A stretch of DNA of 64,000 nt from Crotalaria pallida (GCA_037953625.1 CM075651.1:153838001-153902000); one strand, 5' to 3'. Shown: positions 1 through 12,415, counted from the stretch's first letter. Numbers and translations are program-made. The notes: generated by a model from the sequence alone, not told the origin.

Positions 1-1838
1 GAAATCGTATAACAATCTACTGACAAGCAATCGCGGTGCATATAAATTAAATCAATCTCCATATCTCTTTAGCAAAACAGTAATGAATAAACACAAAAAC
101 GCAGGGGTATCTATTGCCCCGCTTATCCAAATTTTCCTTTAATTTAAAGCATAATCAACCTAACCAAGCAAAACTTGTCAAAAACAAAGCAAGGAACATG
201 TACTATGTACATTGTACAGAAGTTTATAACTTGTCCTTGTTGAGTTGTAACCAATGTTGTCATGTGCCCATCTGTATTCATCCTTTACATTTACATTCTT
301 ACCCTCTTTTCCTATCAATTATTAGATCACTAGATAACAATAATCGATCTGCTTTATTTTTGTTATGAAAACAGATCAATGTAAAACATTTTTGCTTCTC
401 CAAAATGATGACATGTTAAACACTGAAAAATCATAAAACTTGATGACTTCACACAATCTCTTTAATTGCACAAGTTCAACCATGGAGGATACAAACACAT
501 CTATCACCATATTTTACTATTAACATAAATGAACTTCATGAAAGTGAGCTCTTATCTTAACAATTTCGATTATCAAATAAATTGATTGCAACATACATAA
601 GCCACATAATCAATCAACATTGTGTGAACTCTCCTAATTAGATCGATAGTCCTGGGCAACGCAATATAATACTGAATAATGGATATATAACGTGTCTACA
701 AGGGCATGAACGACAATGGAATGGCTCGGGAGAGTGAAGGCATGTGCACCTTCAACAGTCGTAGGTGTGGCCCATTACTGTATGTAGCACACTGAGGACG
801 ACACTTGCATGGAACAAGTAATAAACTAGAACCACGATAGCCCATGTTGCAAAAAGTTCGAGACGGAGACACCTCTTCTATATATTATCATCAATGTAAT
901 ATATACAAATCATTGTCCTTTAATTTAGTATGAATTGTTTGGTTAATCACACCGAATAAGCTCTGCTAAGTTGTTTGTTCTAAAATAGAAGTGGTCAAAT
1001 TCAATGAATATTTTTCATCAAAATAACAACTAAAAGAAACAAAAAAAAAAACAGAAGATCCAAATCTTTGATATGTTTCTCTACGCGTTGTTTGTTTCCC
1101 TGTAATTTAATTTGTTTAAATATTTTTTACTTCTCTCAGTCCCATTACTCTACATGCAACAATGTACTTGGCAGGATGGGTAAGAAGCTGGATCGGAGAT
1201 GTAAAAGCCAAATTCGGTGCATACATATTTGAGCGGATCTCTGTATGTTTATGTCAAAAATTCATTGCATCAAGTGTTTAACCGGAAAAATGATAGGTTT
1301 CAAAGTATTTTGAGTAGGCTTTCACCTAAAGTGAATTTAATCAAAATGATACAAGTTTCTCCATAAATAGATAATTTTGATTACTCGTTTCATAATGATT
1401 GAAAAAACACAAATCGTCAAACGACCACTTGGTTTAATTAAAGAAGAGAAGTGCAAAAAAGAAATAAAAGAAAGCAAGCAAAAATAGGAAAGTGCATGAA
1501 TAAAATGCGTGAATTTTTTTTTTTAAAAAAAAGAACATGAAAGAAAAATACTTTAATTGAAATGAGAAAAAGAACATTGCAATGACCCGTCAACTCGTGA
1601 ACATCGTCATGGACTTAAGATGTGTAGGGGTTTTAATAATTCTAACCCTAATTACATTGTTATAACAACTATTTATAACTAAAAGAAAATAGCTTCCAAA
1701 ATAACTATTTTGTATCATATTCTATGATTAACACTTCTTATTATCTTATTTAAAATAAAAATAACTAAAAATAGTAACATCTCTAATAACTTGTAAATAA
1801 ATTTGTTGTTGCTCATGCTTTGTCAACAAAATACTCGA
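1..1838. other. AT-rich intergenic DNA, no gene seen
   Basis: No open frame here has recognisable protein similarity, and no clear terminal inverted repeats were found. The stretch around 700-880 is less AT-rich than its surroundings but codes for nothing I recognise. Confidence 0.6.
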
Positions 1839-1851
1839 GTATTCAACAGAG

Positions 1852-2073
1852 TTTTTGTTTTTTTTGGTTTGCAAGGGAAATCCCATCAACATTGTCACAC
1901 ATTGACGATTCTGATGGGCAACCCCGCCTCTACGTCATAACTTGCAAACTGCCCGGAGGAAAACAACCACTCCCGAATGAGCGACAGGCTCGTACCACCG
2001 AGGTGAGATTTGAACTCATGTCCTTGTGGACTAATGACAAAGTCCCGAACCAGATGTGTGACACCTCGTTGAT
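1852..2073 (-). mobile_element. tRNA-derived SINE, minus strand
   Basis: Read on the minus strand, the element has an internal box B-like stretch (gagttcaaatctc, near 2010) and ends in an A-rich tail, seen as a T run around 1852-1865. It is flanked by near-identical direct repeats, gtattcaacagag (1839-1851) and gtattcaacatag (2074-2086), one mismatch in 13, as expected for a target-site duplication from LINE-driven insertion. Box A is not clear. Short open frames in this interval are products of the SINE and not genes. Confidence 0.7.
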
Positions 2074-2100
2074 GTATTCAACATAGCATTTGCATGTCTC

Positions 2101-2552
2101 TAAGTGTATGTTTGCCAAAAATAGTTTATAGCTGTGAGTTTATAATTTATGGTTGTGAACCTAACTGAAAGTTGTGAGATTGTAACTAAAAGCTTATAGT
2201 CGTATAACTAGCTTATCGTAGTAGAGTTGTTAGGCAAAATTAGCTATGCAACTAGCTGAAATTTGTTAAATGACTTAAAAGATATAATGCAACCAAGATA
2301 TATAATTATAATTAGGAAAAAATAAAGGGCAAAATTGAGATATAATTTATTAAAAATTCTTTTATTTTTTAAAAAACAGTTTCAGGCAGTTTTCTTAAAA
2401 CTAGTTTTCGAAAGCTATAAGCTTTCATTTTGAAAGTTACAAGCTTCTTTTTTTTTCACCAAATTTCAAACAGCTCTAGTAGCTTATTGATCGAGTCAAT
2501 TAGCTATAAGCTACCAAACAAACTATAAATTTGTCTTACCAAACATAGCTTA
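2101..2552. mobile_element. Inverted-repeat element, hAT-like ends
   Basis: The left end taagtgtatgtttgcc is matched in inverted form by taccaaacatagctta on the right. The interior is rich in AGCTTATAG-like words and has no coding capacity. Ends of this kind (TA...TGTTTGG) resemble plant hAT-type MITEs. I could not find a clean 8-bp target-site duplication. Confidence 0.5.
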
Positions 2553-2778
2553 AATATATGTCAATAAGCTCTTTTGTTGGGAAGCATCATCACTGGTCGA
2601 AGCAATATTAACTCATGCATACCTCTATCTTGTTTCAAAGCTATAGTCAAAAATCAATTTGATATATTGAGATATAACATGTAACTTTATTCAAAGCTTC
2701 TAAACTTGCCCTACGACATTGATGCCACATATTGAATTAACATTTTATAATTTTTGGTGATATCCAATAAATCATATA

Positions 2779-3015
2779 CGTACTCCCTCTAAAATGTAAG
2801 ATTTTTTTGGGATTTTTATCCTCTATCAAGAAAGATAGTAAAATTTGTTTGGGACATTGAAAATGGAAAAATTTGATATACTTTTTCAAAATTATCACTA
2901 CAATTATTATTGGGACACTAAAAAGTATTGAGTAAATATTAATATTAGTAGAAATAAGTTTTCACATCCTATTGAAAATTAAAATAAGATTTTATAAATA
3001 AAACCAAAATAAAAA
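2779..3015. mobile_element. Degraded Stowaway-like MITE
   Basis: It starts tactccctctaaaatgtaag and shows the usual interior of the local Stowaway-like family, for example the tgatatactttttcaaaa and attattattgggac words. The right terminus has decayed. Confidence 0.5.
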
Positions 3016-3212
3016 TCAACTCATAATCGACCATTTGCAAATTGCCTTTACAATAATTTCAATAATAAAATAAAAAATATAGGTGAACAATACTAAAAAA
3101 ATTATCAATACTAAAAATAATTATTTTAGGATATCAACGGTACATAATGAAACTAATAAGAATATATAAGAAACCATCTTTTGTATCACTTTACATTTAT
3201 CACTTTTTTTTT

Positions 3213-3382
3213 GCAATAATGTTATATAAACATCTAAATCTAACACAAACATTTAACACCTATTTTTTTTAGAAAAAAAATATGGGAATTTGAAAAAACT
3301 TTTCTTTTTTTTTCTTTTCTAAAAATTGTATGTAGATGTTGGATATTAATATTAGATTTGGATGTTTATATAACATTATTGC
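3213..3382. mobile_element. Short MITE with long perfect inverted repeats
   Basis: The arm at 3213-3243 (gcaataatgttatataaaca...) is repeated in inverted orientation at about 3350-3382, roughly 30 bp with at most one mismatch. The centre is A/T-rich and non-coding. The structure is that of a foldback or MITE element of about 170 bp; I cannot assign a superfamily. Confidence 0.65.
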
Positions 3383-3540
3383 TTTTTTATTAGTTAAGAA
3401 ATGTTACTTTTTAATTTGATTATTAATAATACATAACAATCAACTAATAAAAAAATCACACATGGTCATGACCCACAAAATTAAATAATAAATACTTTCA
3501 TAATTCTTATGGTTTGTTTGAACTTTGACGTGCCAAATTG

Positions 3541-3966
3541 AGTATAAAATTTGGGGTTACTTCTGAGTTTGTCATATACCCCTATCATTAATTTTGACCA
3601 ATTTTGATGACATGTGACATTGGAATCCTAGTCAGACGCAAGAGGTTGGCCATGTAGTGTCGCGTGATATCACACGGATGAAGACGACATCTCTCTTCAA
3701 TCTCTTTTCTTTAACTAAAAATATAAAAATATTAATTTTTTTAGTGTTTTATTTTTTTTGAAAAAAAAAGGATATTCGCCAACGTGGCACCACATGGCTA
3801 ACTTCCTGCGCCTAACTATGATTTTGATGTTACATTTAAGCAAAATTGGTCGGAATTAGTAGTAGGGTTACACGACAAACTCAGAAATAATTTCGGGGAG
3901 ACGGACATAGCAAAAAAAAAAGTATCTGACAAAAGTATCCTAAATTTCAGAGACTTGTGACATAAT
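3541..3966. mobile_element. Inverted-repeat element, family also seen at 35.7 kb
   Basis: The arm ttctgagtttgtcatatacc near 3563 is inverted near 3870-3896, and the words ccaattttgatgaca and gatgttacatttaagcaaaattgg also pair, giving arms of 50 bp or more. One end of the same family reappears at about 35725-35850 (gggtatatgacaaactcata and tatctgacaaaaataccc). There is no coding sequence. Confidence 0.55.
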
Positions 3967-3988
3967 TAAGCTAATAAAGAATATAGGT

Positions 3989-4449
3989 TTATTTATGTCT
4001 TTGATTTTTAAAACTTTGATGTGTTTTGATTTTAATCCCTAAAAGTTATTTTGACCGGGATTAATCCTTGAATTTTCAAATGTTTTGGTTTTGGTCCTTA
4101 CCTTTAGCAAAAATATGTTGTATGTTTATGTGGCTAGTGGAACACCACATTAGCAGTCACGTGGTGTAAGATGTCAAATAAGTGTTATGACGTGAATGAT
4201 GCAGGGACGCAAAATGATCTTATAAGCAAAATTTAGCATTCATTGGCTTGAATCATGCATGTGCTTCATACCACGTGGCGGCTAATGTGGTATTCGTTAG
4301 TCGGATTAACATATAATAGATTTATTTTTAATGGTGCGGATTAAAACCAAAATATTTTAAAAATCAAGTAATAGTCTTGATCAAAATATTTTCAAGCGAT
4401 TAAAACCAAAACAGAATAAATTTTTAGAAATTAAAAACATAAATAAGTA
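3989..4449. mobile_element. Foldback/MITE element, about 460 bp
   Basis: The left arm begins tttatttatgtctttgattt and the right arm ends aattaaaaacataaataag. The centre pairs accacattagcagtcacgtgg with ccacgtggcggctaatgtgg. This long-armed element belongs to the same broad type as the one at 24365-24856, which carries the same gattttaatcc/gattttagtc words. Non-coding. Confidence 0.55.
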
Positions 4450-4574
4450 AAAAAAAATAGTGTTGTGTGGCATGTGAAGGTAGGACCTACCCGATTGAAT
4501 TTTTGAAATTACCAGCTTGGAGTAAACAGGTGCTATGAAAAAAGGAGTCTGAAAATTATATGTTGGCAACAAGC

Positions 4575-5010
4575 AGGGGTGTAACGGTCCGGTCCTTAAT
4601 AAATTTTAGGGACCAGATCAATGGAATTAATGTGGTCCAATCCAGTTTGGTTCCAATGATTTTTATATGCAAAGATCGGACCGGTCGATCCGGTCCAAAC
4701 CGGTCTATTTAGACAATAATAGTTCAAGTTTTTTTTTTTTTGAACCGGGCCTTAGGCTAAGGCCCATTTTTCACTTGTTAGGGTTCCCTCTCTTTCTCCA
4801 ATATTATATTTCAATTTTCAATAACATTTAATTATTTCTTTCCACAAACGCTCATATTTTCTCAAAACTTTTTAAAGTTTCAATAATAATTATAGAGTTA
4901 ATTTTGAAATGTATATCAAATTTTCACATTTCAAATGTCACTAACAAATTTAACTAAGTTCATCAATGAAAATAAAAAATCTCAAAATGATTTTACAAAT
5001 AGGATGGAAA
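4575..5010. repeat. GGTCCGGTCC-rich stretch next to a MITE remnant
   Basis: Positions 4580-4710 contain repeated ggtccggtcc and ccggtccaaaccggtc words typical of plant transposon ends, followed by a 19-bp near-palindrome (gggccttaggctaaggccc, about 4746-4764). Positions 4795-5000 carry the interior of the local Stowaway-like family without clear ends. No gene is present. Confidence 0.35.
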
Positions 5011-5168
5011 GGAGTACCCTTCTTTGTCTTGTTTATATCTCACCTTTAACCATATCATATGTATCAAAAGGTAATTATATTTTTTTTAATTTTAAAAATG
5101 TATTATAATATTACAATTATACTATCTTAATTTGCATCGAGTATATTGGTATTAAAGTGATCAAGGTC

Positions 5169-5276
5169 GTCCGCGTAAGACAACCCAGTTGGTGGCTGCA
5201 GGGACACTTAGGATTTTTCCCTCCCCCAGGTCATGGGTTCTAGTCCCAGACCTCCCATGTAAACCAAAAAAAAAAA
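5169..5276 (+). mobile_element. Complete short SINE with target-site duplication
   Basis: A body of about 100 bp contains a box B-like gggttctagtccc and ends aaacc followed by an A run. It is flanked by a perfect 15-bp duplication, aaagtgatcaaggtc, at 5154-5168 and 5277-5291. The perfect duplication suggests a fairly recent insertion. Confidence 0.8.
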
Positions 5277-5310
5277 AAAGTGATCAAGGTCAATATTACT
5301 CTAATACCAA

Positions 5311-5712
5311 TTACTCCTCTGTCCCTATATATAATACTACCTTCGGTCCCTAACATAAGTATCATTTGATCAATTTCACTCCTTTAAGAAAGTTAGTTAA
5401 TATTGTTAGTGGTATTGAAAATGTTAATATTTGATATACTTTTTCAAGAGTATCCATATAATTATTATTGGAAATGTAAAAAGTGTTGAGTAAGTAGGGG
5501 TGTTTGTGAAAAAAAGGTAATTAATACTATTGGAAATTGGAAATGAGGCTTATATTAAGAACAAAAAAAAGTCTTCAAAAGGGGCTTATATATAGGATCG
5601 GAGGGAGTATCTTTTGGTTGATTTCATGTCCATTAAAAAAATTGGTTAATTTAGTTAATTGTGTTGGAAATGTGAATATTTGATAAAACATAGTAGAACA
5701 CAAGGGAGTAAA
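5311..5712. mobile_element. Nested Stowaway-like MITEs
   Basis: An inner element (about 5335-5609, ends taccttcggtccc and ggatcggagggagta) sits inside an older one whose left part (ttactcctctgtccctatata) and right part (tttggttgatttcatgtcc to caagggagta) are separated by it. TA borders are present at the inner element. Confidence 0.6.
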
Positions 5713-6980
5713 AAATTAAATCCGGCTCACATCATGATTAGATCCCGCCATTTGACTGCCGGTGGTGTAGTTTTGGCGGGAAAAAACATTAAGGAAATTG
5801 AAGGGCGTGTTTGGAATCCGAGGATCATGCGCACGAATGACTATTACTAATCAATGCAGGAAATGCTTGTTCACGGGATTTTTGTGGAAACCAAACAGGC
5901 ATAGAAGCTTCAATAAATGCCGCACACGTCATTTCTTCTTACTCCATATCTAATTTTCAATATTTTTTTATTAATTTTTTCTAAGAATTTTTTCAATGAC
6001 ATCTTATTTTTTATAAACTCTCAGTTTGTTCAATATTTTTTGGAGTTTCAATAATAATTATAGAGGTCATTTTAAAAAATATACAAAATATTATAAATTT
6101 TAATGTCACTTATAATAGTATTAATTAACTTCCTTAATTCATTAGCTAGTTCAATCCAATTTTTTTTCTTAAAAAGATCCCGAAAGATCCAATTGTTTCT
6201 TCTTTAAACCTCCTAAATGATAACAACAATGCGATGATTTAGTGATGTAAATTCTTACTGAATTTATGTGTAACGAATTAAGTCAAATTTCAAATGTTCG
6301 ATTTTTGACTTTTGAGACTTTAGAGTGCTGTTTGCTAATGAGATATTAGCTGGTACAGTATTTCTAAAAAGATTATTTTCTTGTACACAAGGTAATGGGA
6401 TTTTATTAGCTAACACGAATGAGTTTGGATCCTCTCCCATAAAAGAAGAGACTAGTTTCTCTAATCCTTTATGTGGATAGCTAACACATGAGACATGACA
6501 TAATCTTTTTCCATATGCTGGGATTAAAATTTTGATTTTTATTTTATTAAAATAATTAAAATAATAATAATAATAGTAACCGCCATAACCCACAACCTCC
6601 AGCACAAGGGCGCAAAAAAATTGAATTTGTTTGTCAAAAGATAATAGAGGTAAAAAAAAAAAGCCCTGAAAATCCCATCACATGCCCCGATTATTATTAT
6701 TATTATTATTATTTATTATTTATTATATTTAATGGTATATTTACCAATTTATCATTTTGATTTTTAAATTTTTAATCCAAAATTATTTCTCACCCATTTT
6801 TAAATGACACTTTTTCCCACAAACATAGTTAATGGAGTATTAAATAGGGTTAGTTTAGTAAAATTTTAGAAAAATGTGCTTATATTTTGAACCAAAAAAT
6901 TTTGATCAAAATGTGCTTATATTTTTTGACGAGAGGGAGTATAATAGGAGTAATCGAATAAAACTCTTTCTAGCAAAATT
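5713..6980. other. Intergenic DNA with an ATT microsatellite
   Basis: No supported gene. A run of (ATT)n lies at about 6692-6725. The interval 5720-5900 is less AT-rich and looks single-copy but codes for nothing I recognise. The minus-strand frame near 6264-6605 is low-complexity and was not accepted. Confidence 0.5.
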
Positions 6981-6991
6981 TAATTCTAATT

Positions 6992-7193
6992 TTTTTTATT
7001 TTTTTTTTCTTTCGCAGGTGGTGTCTGGGATTTCGCACTTTGGCGGCCCAACTAAATCCACCCCGACCCTACGGAACTCCACTTTGTGGACATGGGTCTC
7101 CCAACGCGTGCCTCTCCGTTCTCATGGGTGTCGAACTCGAGACCTCATGATTAAGGGACCTAGTGAGTTGCCACTAAACCAACAACACGTTGG
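6992..7193 (-). mobile_element. tRNA-derived SINE, minus strand
   Basis: On the minus strand the head reads tggtttagtggcaact (box A-like), followed by gagttcgacacc (box B-like), and the tail is a T-rich run on the plus strand at about 6990-7012. The flanks carry a duplicated taattctaatt at 6981-6991 and 7194-7204. A truncated relative with the same ggtggtgtctggg tail region lies at 61826-61890. Confidence 0.8.
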
Positions 7194-7370
7194 TAATTCT
7201 AATTATTTTTAAGTGCGTAGGAGCAATTAAAAAATCATTATATATTTTTAAATCAGTTTTTTAAAAGTTTATTTGTGGTTTCATAAACTGTACTGTATTT
7301 TCAAACTTATAGATCCATTTGGTAGTAGCAAAAAGTGTCCCCCATAAATATTACAGTACTTACTTCCTCC

Positions 7371-7916
7371 TTCATTGTATATAACCTCTGATTAGATTTT
7401 ACTATTTATTCATTAAAAAAATTGGTTAATTTAATTAATTATATTGAAAATAAAAATATTTAATAGTACTCCTTCCGTCCCTATTTATAAGATACTTTTA
7501 GAAGATTTTATGTCCATTAAGAAAGTGAAAAAATTTAATTGATTGAATTAGAAATGTGAACTTTTGATATGTATTTTCAAAATTACCCCTATTAATATAG
7601 TATTAGGAATCTAAAAAGTGTTAAATAAATAGGGGTGTTTGTGGAAAAAAGTAATTAATGCTCATTAAAAATTGGTGGAGTATCTTATAAATAGGAACAA
7701 AATGAAAATGTCAAAAGTATCTTATAAATAAGGACGGAGGTAGTATGTATTTTCAAACTACACCATTAATGATATTGGGAATCTACAAAATGTTAAGTAA
7801 ATAAGAGAGTTTCTGAAAAAAAAATAATTAATTATCATTTAAAATTGATATATAATTTTATGAACATAGACAAAACAAAAATCTCAAAAACGTCATATAT
7901 TGAGACAAAAATAGTA
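7371..7916. mobile_element. MITE inserted in a MITE
   Basis: The inner element spans about 7467-7745 (tactccttccgtccc to ggacggaggtagta). The outer one starts at 7371 (tacttcctccttcat) and resumes after 7745 with tgtattttcaaactac, ending near 7916. Both belong to the Stowaway-like family, and joining the outer halves restores its usual order. Confidence 0.7.
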
Positions 7917-8603
7917 CTCTCTCCCTTCTTATGCATAAGCACTAAATACTAGCAGTAAATAGTACGAATATATTGATTCTTTCACGGAGTATAAGTAATA
8001 ATAGTAGTTTGGTCCAAATTTTAATGAAATTATTTACTTTTTTATTTATGAATATGCTTATTTATTTAACATTTTTAAAATTTTAATGATAGTAATTATA
8101 AGGATAATTTTAAAAAAATATAACAAATATTATCAATATCAATGTTATTGACAATATTATCTAATCTAATTTTCATAATTTACGCATTAATCCACTCCTT
8201 ACGTTTCATTTTGTTTGGTCTTTTAGGTATGAGCATACAAATTAATAAAATGTTGATTGTTGTAAGTTTTGTATGTACTTTGTATAAAATATCCATATTT
8301 AATCTTTATTGAAAACTCTAGATTTTTATTAGTAAATATGTTCATTAATTAATATATATTGGTTTAGAAATAAGAAGTATGATAAAAGTAGAATTAATAA
8401 AAAGCAAAAGAAATGATTAAATAAAATGTTAAAGTTGAAAATAAAAATATGTTTAAATATTCAAATCGTAAAATGATAAAAAAATCTGGAACTGAAAAAT
8501 ACACAAAAAGTCTAAAAAAACCAAATAAAATGGAAGTTTTTGAAATATATATGTATATATATATATATATATATATAAATAAGAATAGAGACTTTAATAA
8601 TAT

Positions 8604-8904
8604 TACTCCCTCTGTCTCTTAATATAAGTCACTTTTACCTAATTCACGCAGATTAAGAAAAGTAATTATTACTCTCAAATTTTTCAAAAAATATGTTGTC
8701 ATTCCAAGGTTACCCTTATTTAAAACTTTACAACTCTATTTATTTCTCTCTATTGTAATTATTACCCTATCACCCTTTATGCAATTATGAGGGGTATATT
8801 TGGAATAAATTTTTTAATATTACCAAGATATTCTAAAACGACTTATAAAAAGGGACACCAATTCTACCAAAAATGGTGCCCAATATTAAGGGATGGAAGG
8901 AGTA
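8604..8904. mobile_element. Stowaway-like MITE, about 300 bp
   Basis: Ends tactccctctgtctctt and gggatggaaggagta are inverted copies flanked by TA. Its interior differs from the 280-bp family (it has the word caaggttaccc), so it is a second subfamily, related to the element at 52263-52560. A short (TA)n run precedes it at about 8556-8577. Confidence 0.75.
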
Positions 8905-9510
8905 TTAGAGAACAAGTGAACTACCGAACCGAGTAAATTCGGCGATGATTATGGAGGAACATATTTTTCCATGTGTTTGTATTTGCGGTAGAAACCGTGT
9001 TCAGCCAAATGCTGCTTCAACAAACGCACGTTTCCAGTAGTGGAACGATGTTTCAAATAGGTCAGTAATCATCACCAACGACTGTTAAAAGCCGTTCCTT
9101 TGTCGTTCTTTTTGGCTCGTTAACGGCGGAGCATTTCTTGGTTCGTTTCTTTTTCAGAAATGTTATCTAAATCGGGCACCGCTTTATATCCTATGTATTT
9201 TTCTTTTCATAGATATTTATATTTTTTATTCAGATTTCATTTTTTTAATCTGTGCTTTCTCACTGAAGTTAAATTTTTTTTCTTATTTTCAAATGTAGTC
9301 AATTCAAAAATATTCTATGTCTCTTCTTTTTCACTGATATGTAATAGTTTTTATGATTTGGATTAAATTTTTTTTATTCTTTGCTCTGAAAAAACTATAT
9401 TAAGTAAAAACTGCATTCAAAATTGACATATTCAAATAAATCTGTATACGAATAAGTGTAAAAAATATTTTGAGTTAATATTTTGGTTAGTTGATGGTGG
9501 TTATATTTAT

Positions 9511-9789
9511 TACTCTCTCCGTCCCTAATTATAAGACCCTCTTAACACTTTTATTTTGTCCTTATTTATAAGGCCATTTACTAATTTTCAATGAGTATTA
9601 ATTATTTTTTCCCCACAAACACCCCTATTTATTTAACACTTTTTTAGATTCCCAATAATATTAATAGGGCTACTTTTGAAAATACATATCAAAAGTTCAC
9701 ATTCTCAATACAATTAACTAAATTATTCCACTTTCTTAATGAACATAAAATCTCCCAAGAGGGACTTATAATTAGGGACGGAGGTAGTA
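9511..9789. mobile_element. Stowaway-like MITE, about 280 bp
   Basis: Ends tactctctccgtccctaatt and attagggacggaggtagta form well-kept inverted repeats with TA borders. The interior matches the common family of this window (cacaaacacccctatttatt). Confidence 0.85.
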
Positions 9790-10379
9790 TAAAATATTAT
9801 GAGTGTGAGGTAGACAGTGAGACTCATTTATGAACGAAAAGTAGGCTCATGAGTGGAGTGAAAATGTGATTGATGTTTTTAAAGTATAGAAAGATGTCAA
9901 GAATAATAAAATAATGTGTGAGGTCCATTTAAAAACGAAAATTCGTTCATCCACGGAAATGCTCTAAAGATTACGTAATTATATTATATTCCAACATGTC
10001 CTTATTATAAGTCTTTTTTGACTAATTTTTACACATTTTAAAAAACTTAGTTAATATTGTCAGTGATATTAAAAATCTAAACATTTGGTATTTTTTTCAA
10101 ATGTATCTTTATACTTATTATTGAAAATCTAAAAAATGTTGAGTAGATAGAGATTTATGTGAAAAAAGAATAATTAATGCTAATGAAAATGAGGCTTATA
10201 TCAAAGAAAAAACTTAAAAAAAAAAATCTAAAATGAGAATATTTTTAAAAAAAATTGCAAGATTAGTGATATAGAGCGTAGATATAGAGTTAGTAGACAA
10301 ATGGCAGAGGGGTTGCATAAAAGGACATATGTCGCCAACCAGTGGGCCACTGTACCAGTTGTTTGCCAAAAATTCACAT

Positions 10380-10849
10380 TTATCTCTCTCTCTCTCTCTG
10401 TATCTATCTGACTCACTCCCTCTACTCGATCTATACAAAAATAAAAAAGAAATTAAAATAGAAAATAGATTTTGAAGTGTAACCCTGAATCCTTAATAAA
10501 AGCAACTTGTCTTCAACATTCTATCCTCCAACTCACTTCAAATCCTACCCTCCTACCCTCCTACCCTCCTACCAGCCTACCACTATACTACTACTACACC
10601 TTTCTCTCTCTAACTTTCCCTTTCTCACTCATCCTCTTTTTTTGTTTTTATTATTTTTCCCCCCTCGTTTCCTCTGCTCTCTGAGGTCCCTACTCACAGC
10701 TGTTTCATTATTAAATCTTCCTCAACCAGCAACGCCAAATCATAACCCCCCAACCCAACCCCTTTCAAATTTCCTGCACTCATCTCAAACCTCCGTAACG
10801 GTTTCATTCATAATAACCATAACCCCCAAACCCCCCTTTTGCTTTCACT
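10380..10849 (+). promoter_or_regulatory. Promoter and pyrimidine-rich 5' leader of the 10.85 kb gene
   Basis: A CT microsatellite (about 10382-10400) is followed by a tandem ctaccctc repeat (about 10547-10575) and a long C/T-rich leader that runs to the ATG at 10850. CT-rich leaders are common in plant genes. The transcription start cannot be fixed from sequence alone. The two short frames inside it are composition artefacts. Confidence 0.5.
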
Positions 10850-12415
10850 ATGTCTAAACCATCAGACGATGCAGAGTTCAACAACAAGACAGAGTTGGAA
10901 GCCGAGTTGGGCTTCCCTTCTGAGTTCCCTTACGAGTTTGAGATAATGGAACCTATCATCAACTCACCGGTTGAGTCGGTTGCAGGTTCTACTGAAACCG
11001 AGAGCAGCGACGAGGAGGACTTCTTCGCTGGGTTAACTCGCCGCCTGAGTCAGGCCTCGCTTCACGAAACTCGCCCGAGTCAACTCACTCTTCCCATCAT
11101 CAATAGCAACAACAAAGCTGAGGTAATAACCACTTTGGAGATTTTTTTATTATTTTTTTAAAGTTATTAAAAACTGTTTTTTTGTTCCTTTGTTGTTAAG
11201 CTAACTTTTTTGTTTGTATTCGCAGATCCAGAAGAAGGTTCGGGTTATATCTGGGTCACCACAGTCAACTCTGAGTGGAATAGGTAGCTGGTCGGGTCGG
11301 AGTCCCGGGTCGGGCGAGGGAAGCCCAAACGCAACTTCCCGTGTTCCTTCCCCAAATACGACGCCGTTTTCAAACGACGCTTGGGATGCTATATACGCAG
11401 CAGCGGAACACGTTGCAAGGCTGAAGATGAACGACGCCGTTTCGAAATTCGATTTTCAGAACAGAGCACTCCACCGTAGTTTCCCTTCACATACTGCAAC
11501 TGAGAATCGCCCAACTCCTTTGTTCCCTAACCAAAGTCTTCATCCGAATCTGAACCACGCTTCTCAGGTATTTTTCAAAGCTTACTTTTCTTAACCGCTT
11601 AATGAAGATCTTCATTTTAAGAATATGAAGGTTAATTTTTATTTTTTTTATTTTGTAGGTTCATCTGAGACAAGAACATATGCTGAAACAACAACAGTGT
11701 GATTCTCTTTGGGGAAGAGAGCAGCAGCAGAGGATTCGTGGGTATGGGAGTGTGAGATGCACGCGCACGCTTCCGCAATCTGCATGGCACCACCCACTTC
11801 AAGTAAAGCAACAGAATCCTCAGAATGGTGGATCCGGGTTAAGACCCGTTTTGAATGGTGGATCTGGTGGGAAAAGGGGTTGTGCGGGAACAGGGGTGTT
11901 CTTGCCTCGCCAATATGTGGCCCCACCTGAGCCTCGCAAGAAACCATGTAAATCTAAATCACTCACTATAATCCATTTTACCTTTTGTTCTTTCTTTTCC
12001 CCTTCTAATTTAGTTTCAAAATTTGTTTTAAGGTTGTTACTAACTAGTTTCGTATTTTGTTTCTATAACAGCTTGTGCACCTGTTATTGTCCCTGCTAAG
12101 GTTATTCATGCACTTAACTTGAACACTCATGACCTTAACGCCACAAGTGACCGGCTTTTAAATGCATATGGTGCGGACTATAGTAAGTACTCTTTTTTTT
12201 TATGGAATTTTTTAATTTATTCGTAAATTTGATTTATTTTTTTTGTAGTGCTTAATTGCAATTTGTTTCTTGTGACTTATTCGGTTGTGTCCTTGCTTGC
12301 AGATGCATTATTAGCTAGGAGGAATGCGATTCTCATGCAGCAGAAGTTAAGCTTGATGAGAGAAGAGGCAGCAGCAAATTATGAAATCCGCCTGCCTCAG
12401 GATTGGACTTACTGA
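10850..12415 (+). CDS. Plant protein of unknown function, five exons, 375 residues
   Basis: Exons lie at 10850-11122, 11226-11567, 11659-11947, 12072-12182 and 12303-12415. All introns are GT-AG, and the reading frame stays open across every junction to a TGA at 12413-12415. The ATG at 10850 is the first in frame and precedes an acidic N-terminus. Visible landmarks are FFAGLTRRLSQASLHETR near residue 64, a Ser/Gly/Pro-rich segment (WSGRSPGSGEGSPN) in exon 2, the WDAIYAAAEHVARLKMNDA helix-like stretch, a Gln-rich part in exon 3, GTGVFLPRQY before the end of exon 3, and a conserved-looking C-terminus ending EIRLPQDWTY. I recognise this arrangement as a plant-wide family without known function. 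No signal peptide, membrane segment or catalytic motif is visible; the basic and disordered character would suit a nuclear or regulatory protein, but that is inference. A possible poly(A) signal AATAAA lies at 12568-12573. Confidence 0.9.

Noticed and set aside
1820..2118. Frames of 88 and 62 codons on opposite strands
   Set aside because: They lie in the SINE and its flanking duplications.
6264..6605. 113-codon minus-strand frame
   Set aside because: Starts in an ATT repeat that gives a Tyr run; no similarity seen.
10472..10857. Frames of 70 and 116 codons in front of the 10.85 kb gene
   Set aside because: They are translations of the CT-rich leader (runs of Pro, Ser, Leu and Tyr) and overlap the real start.
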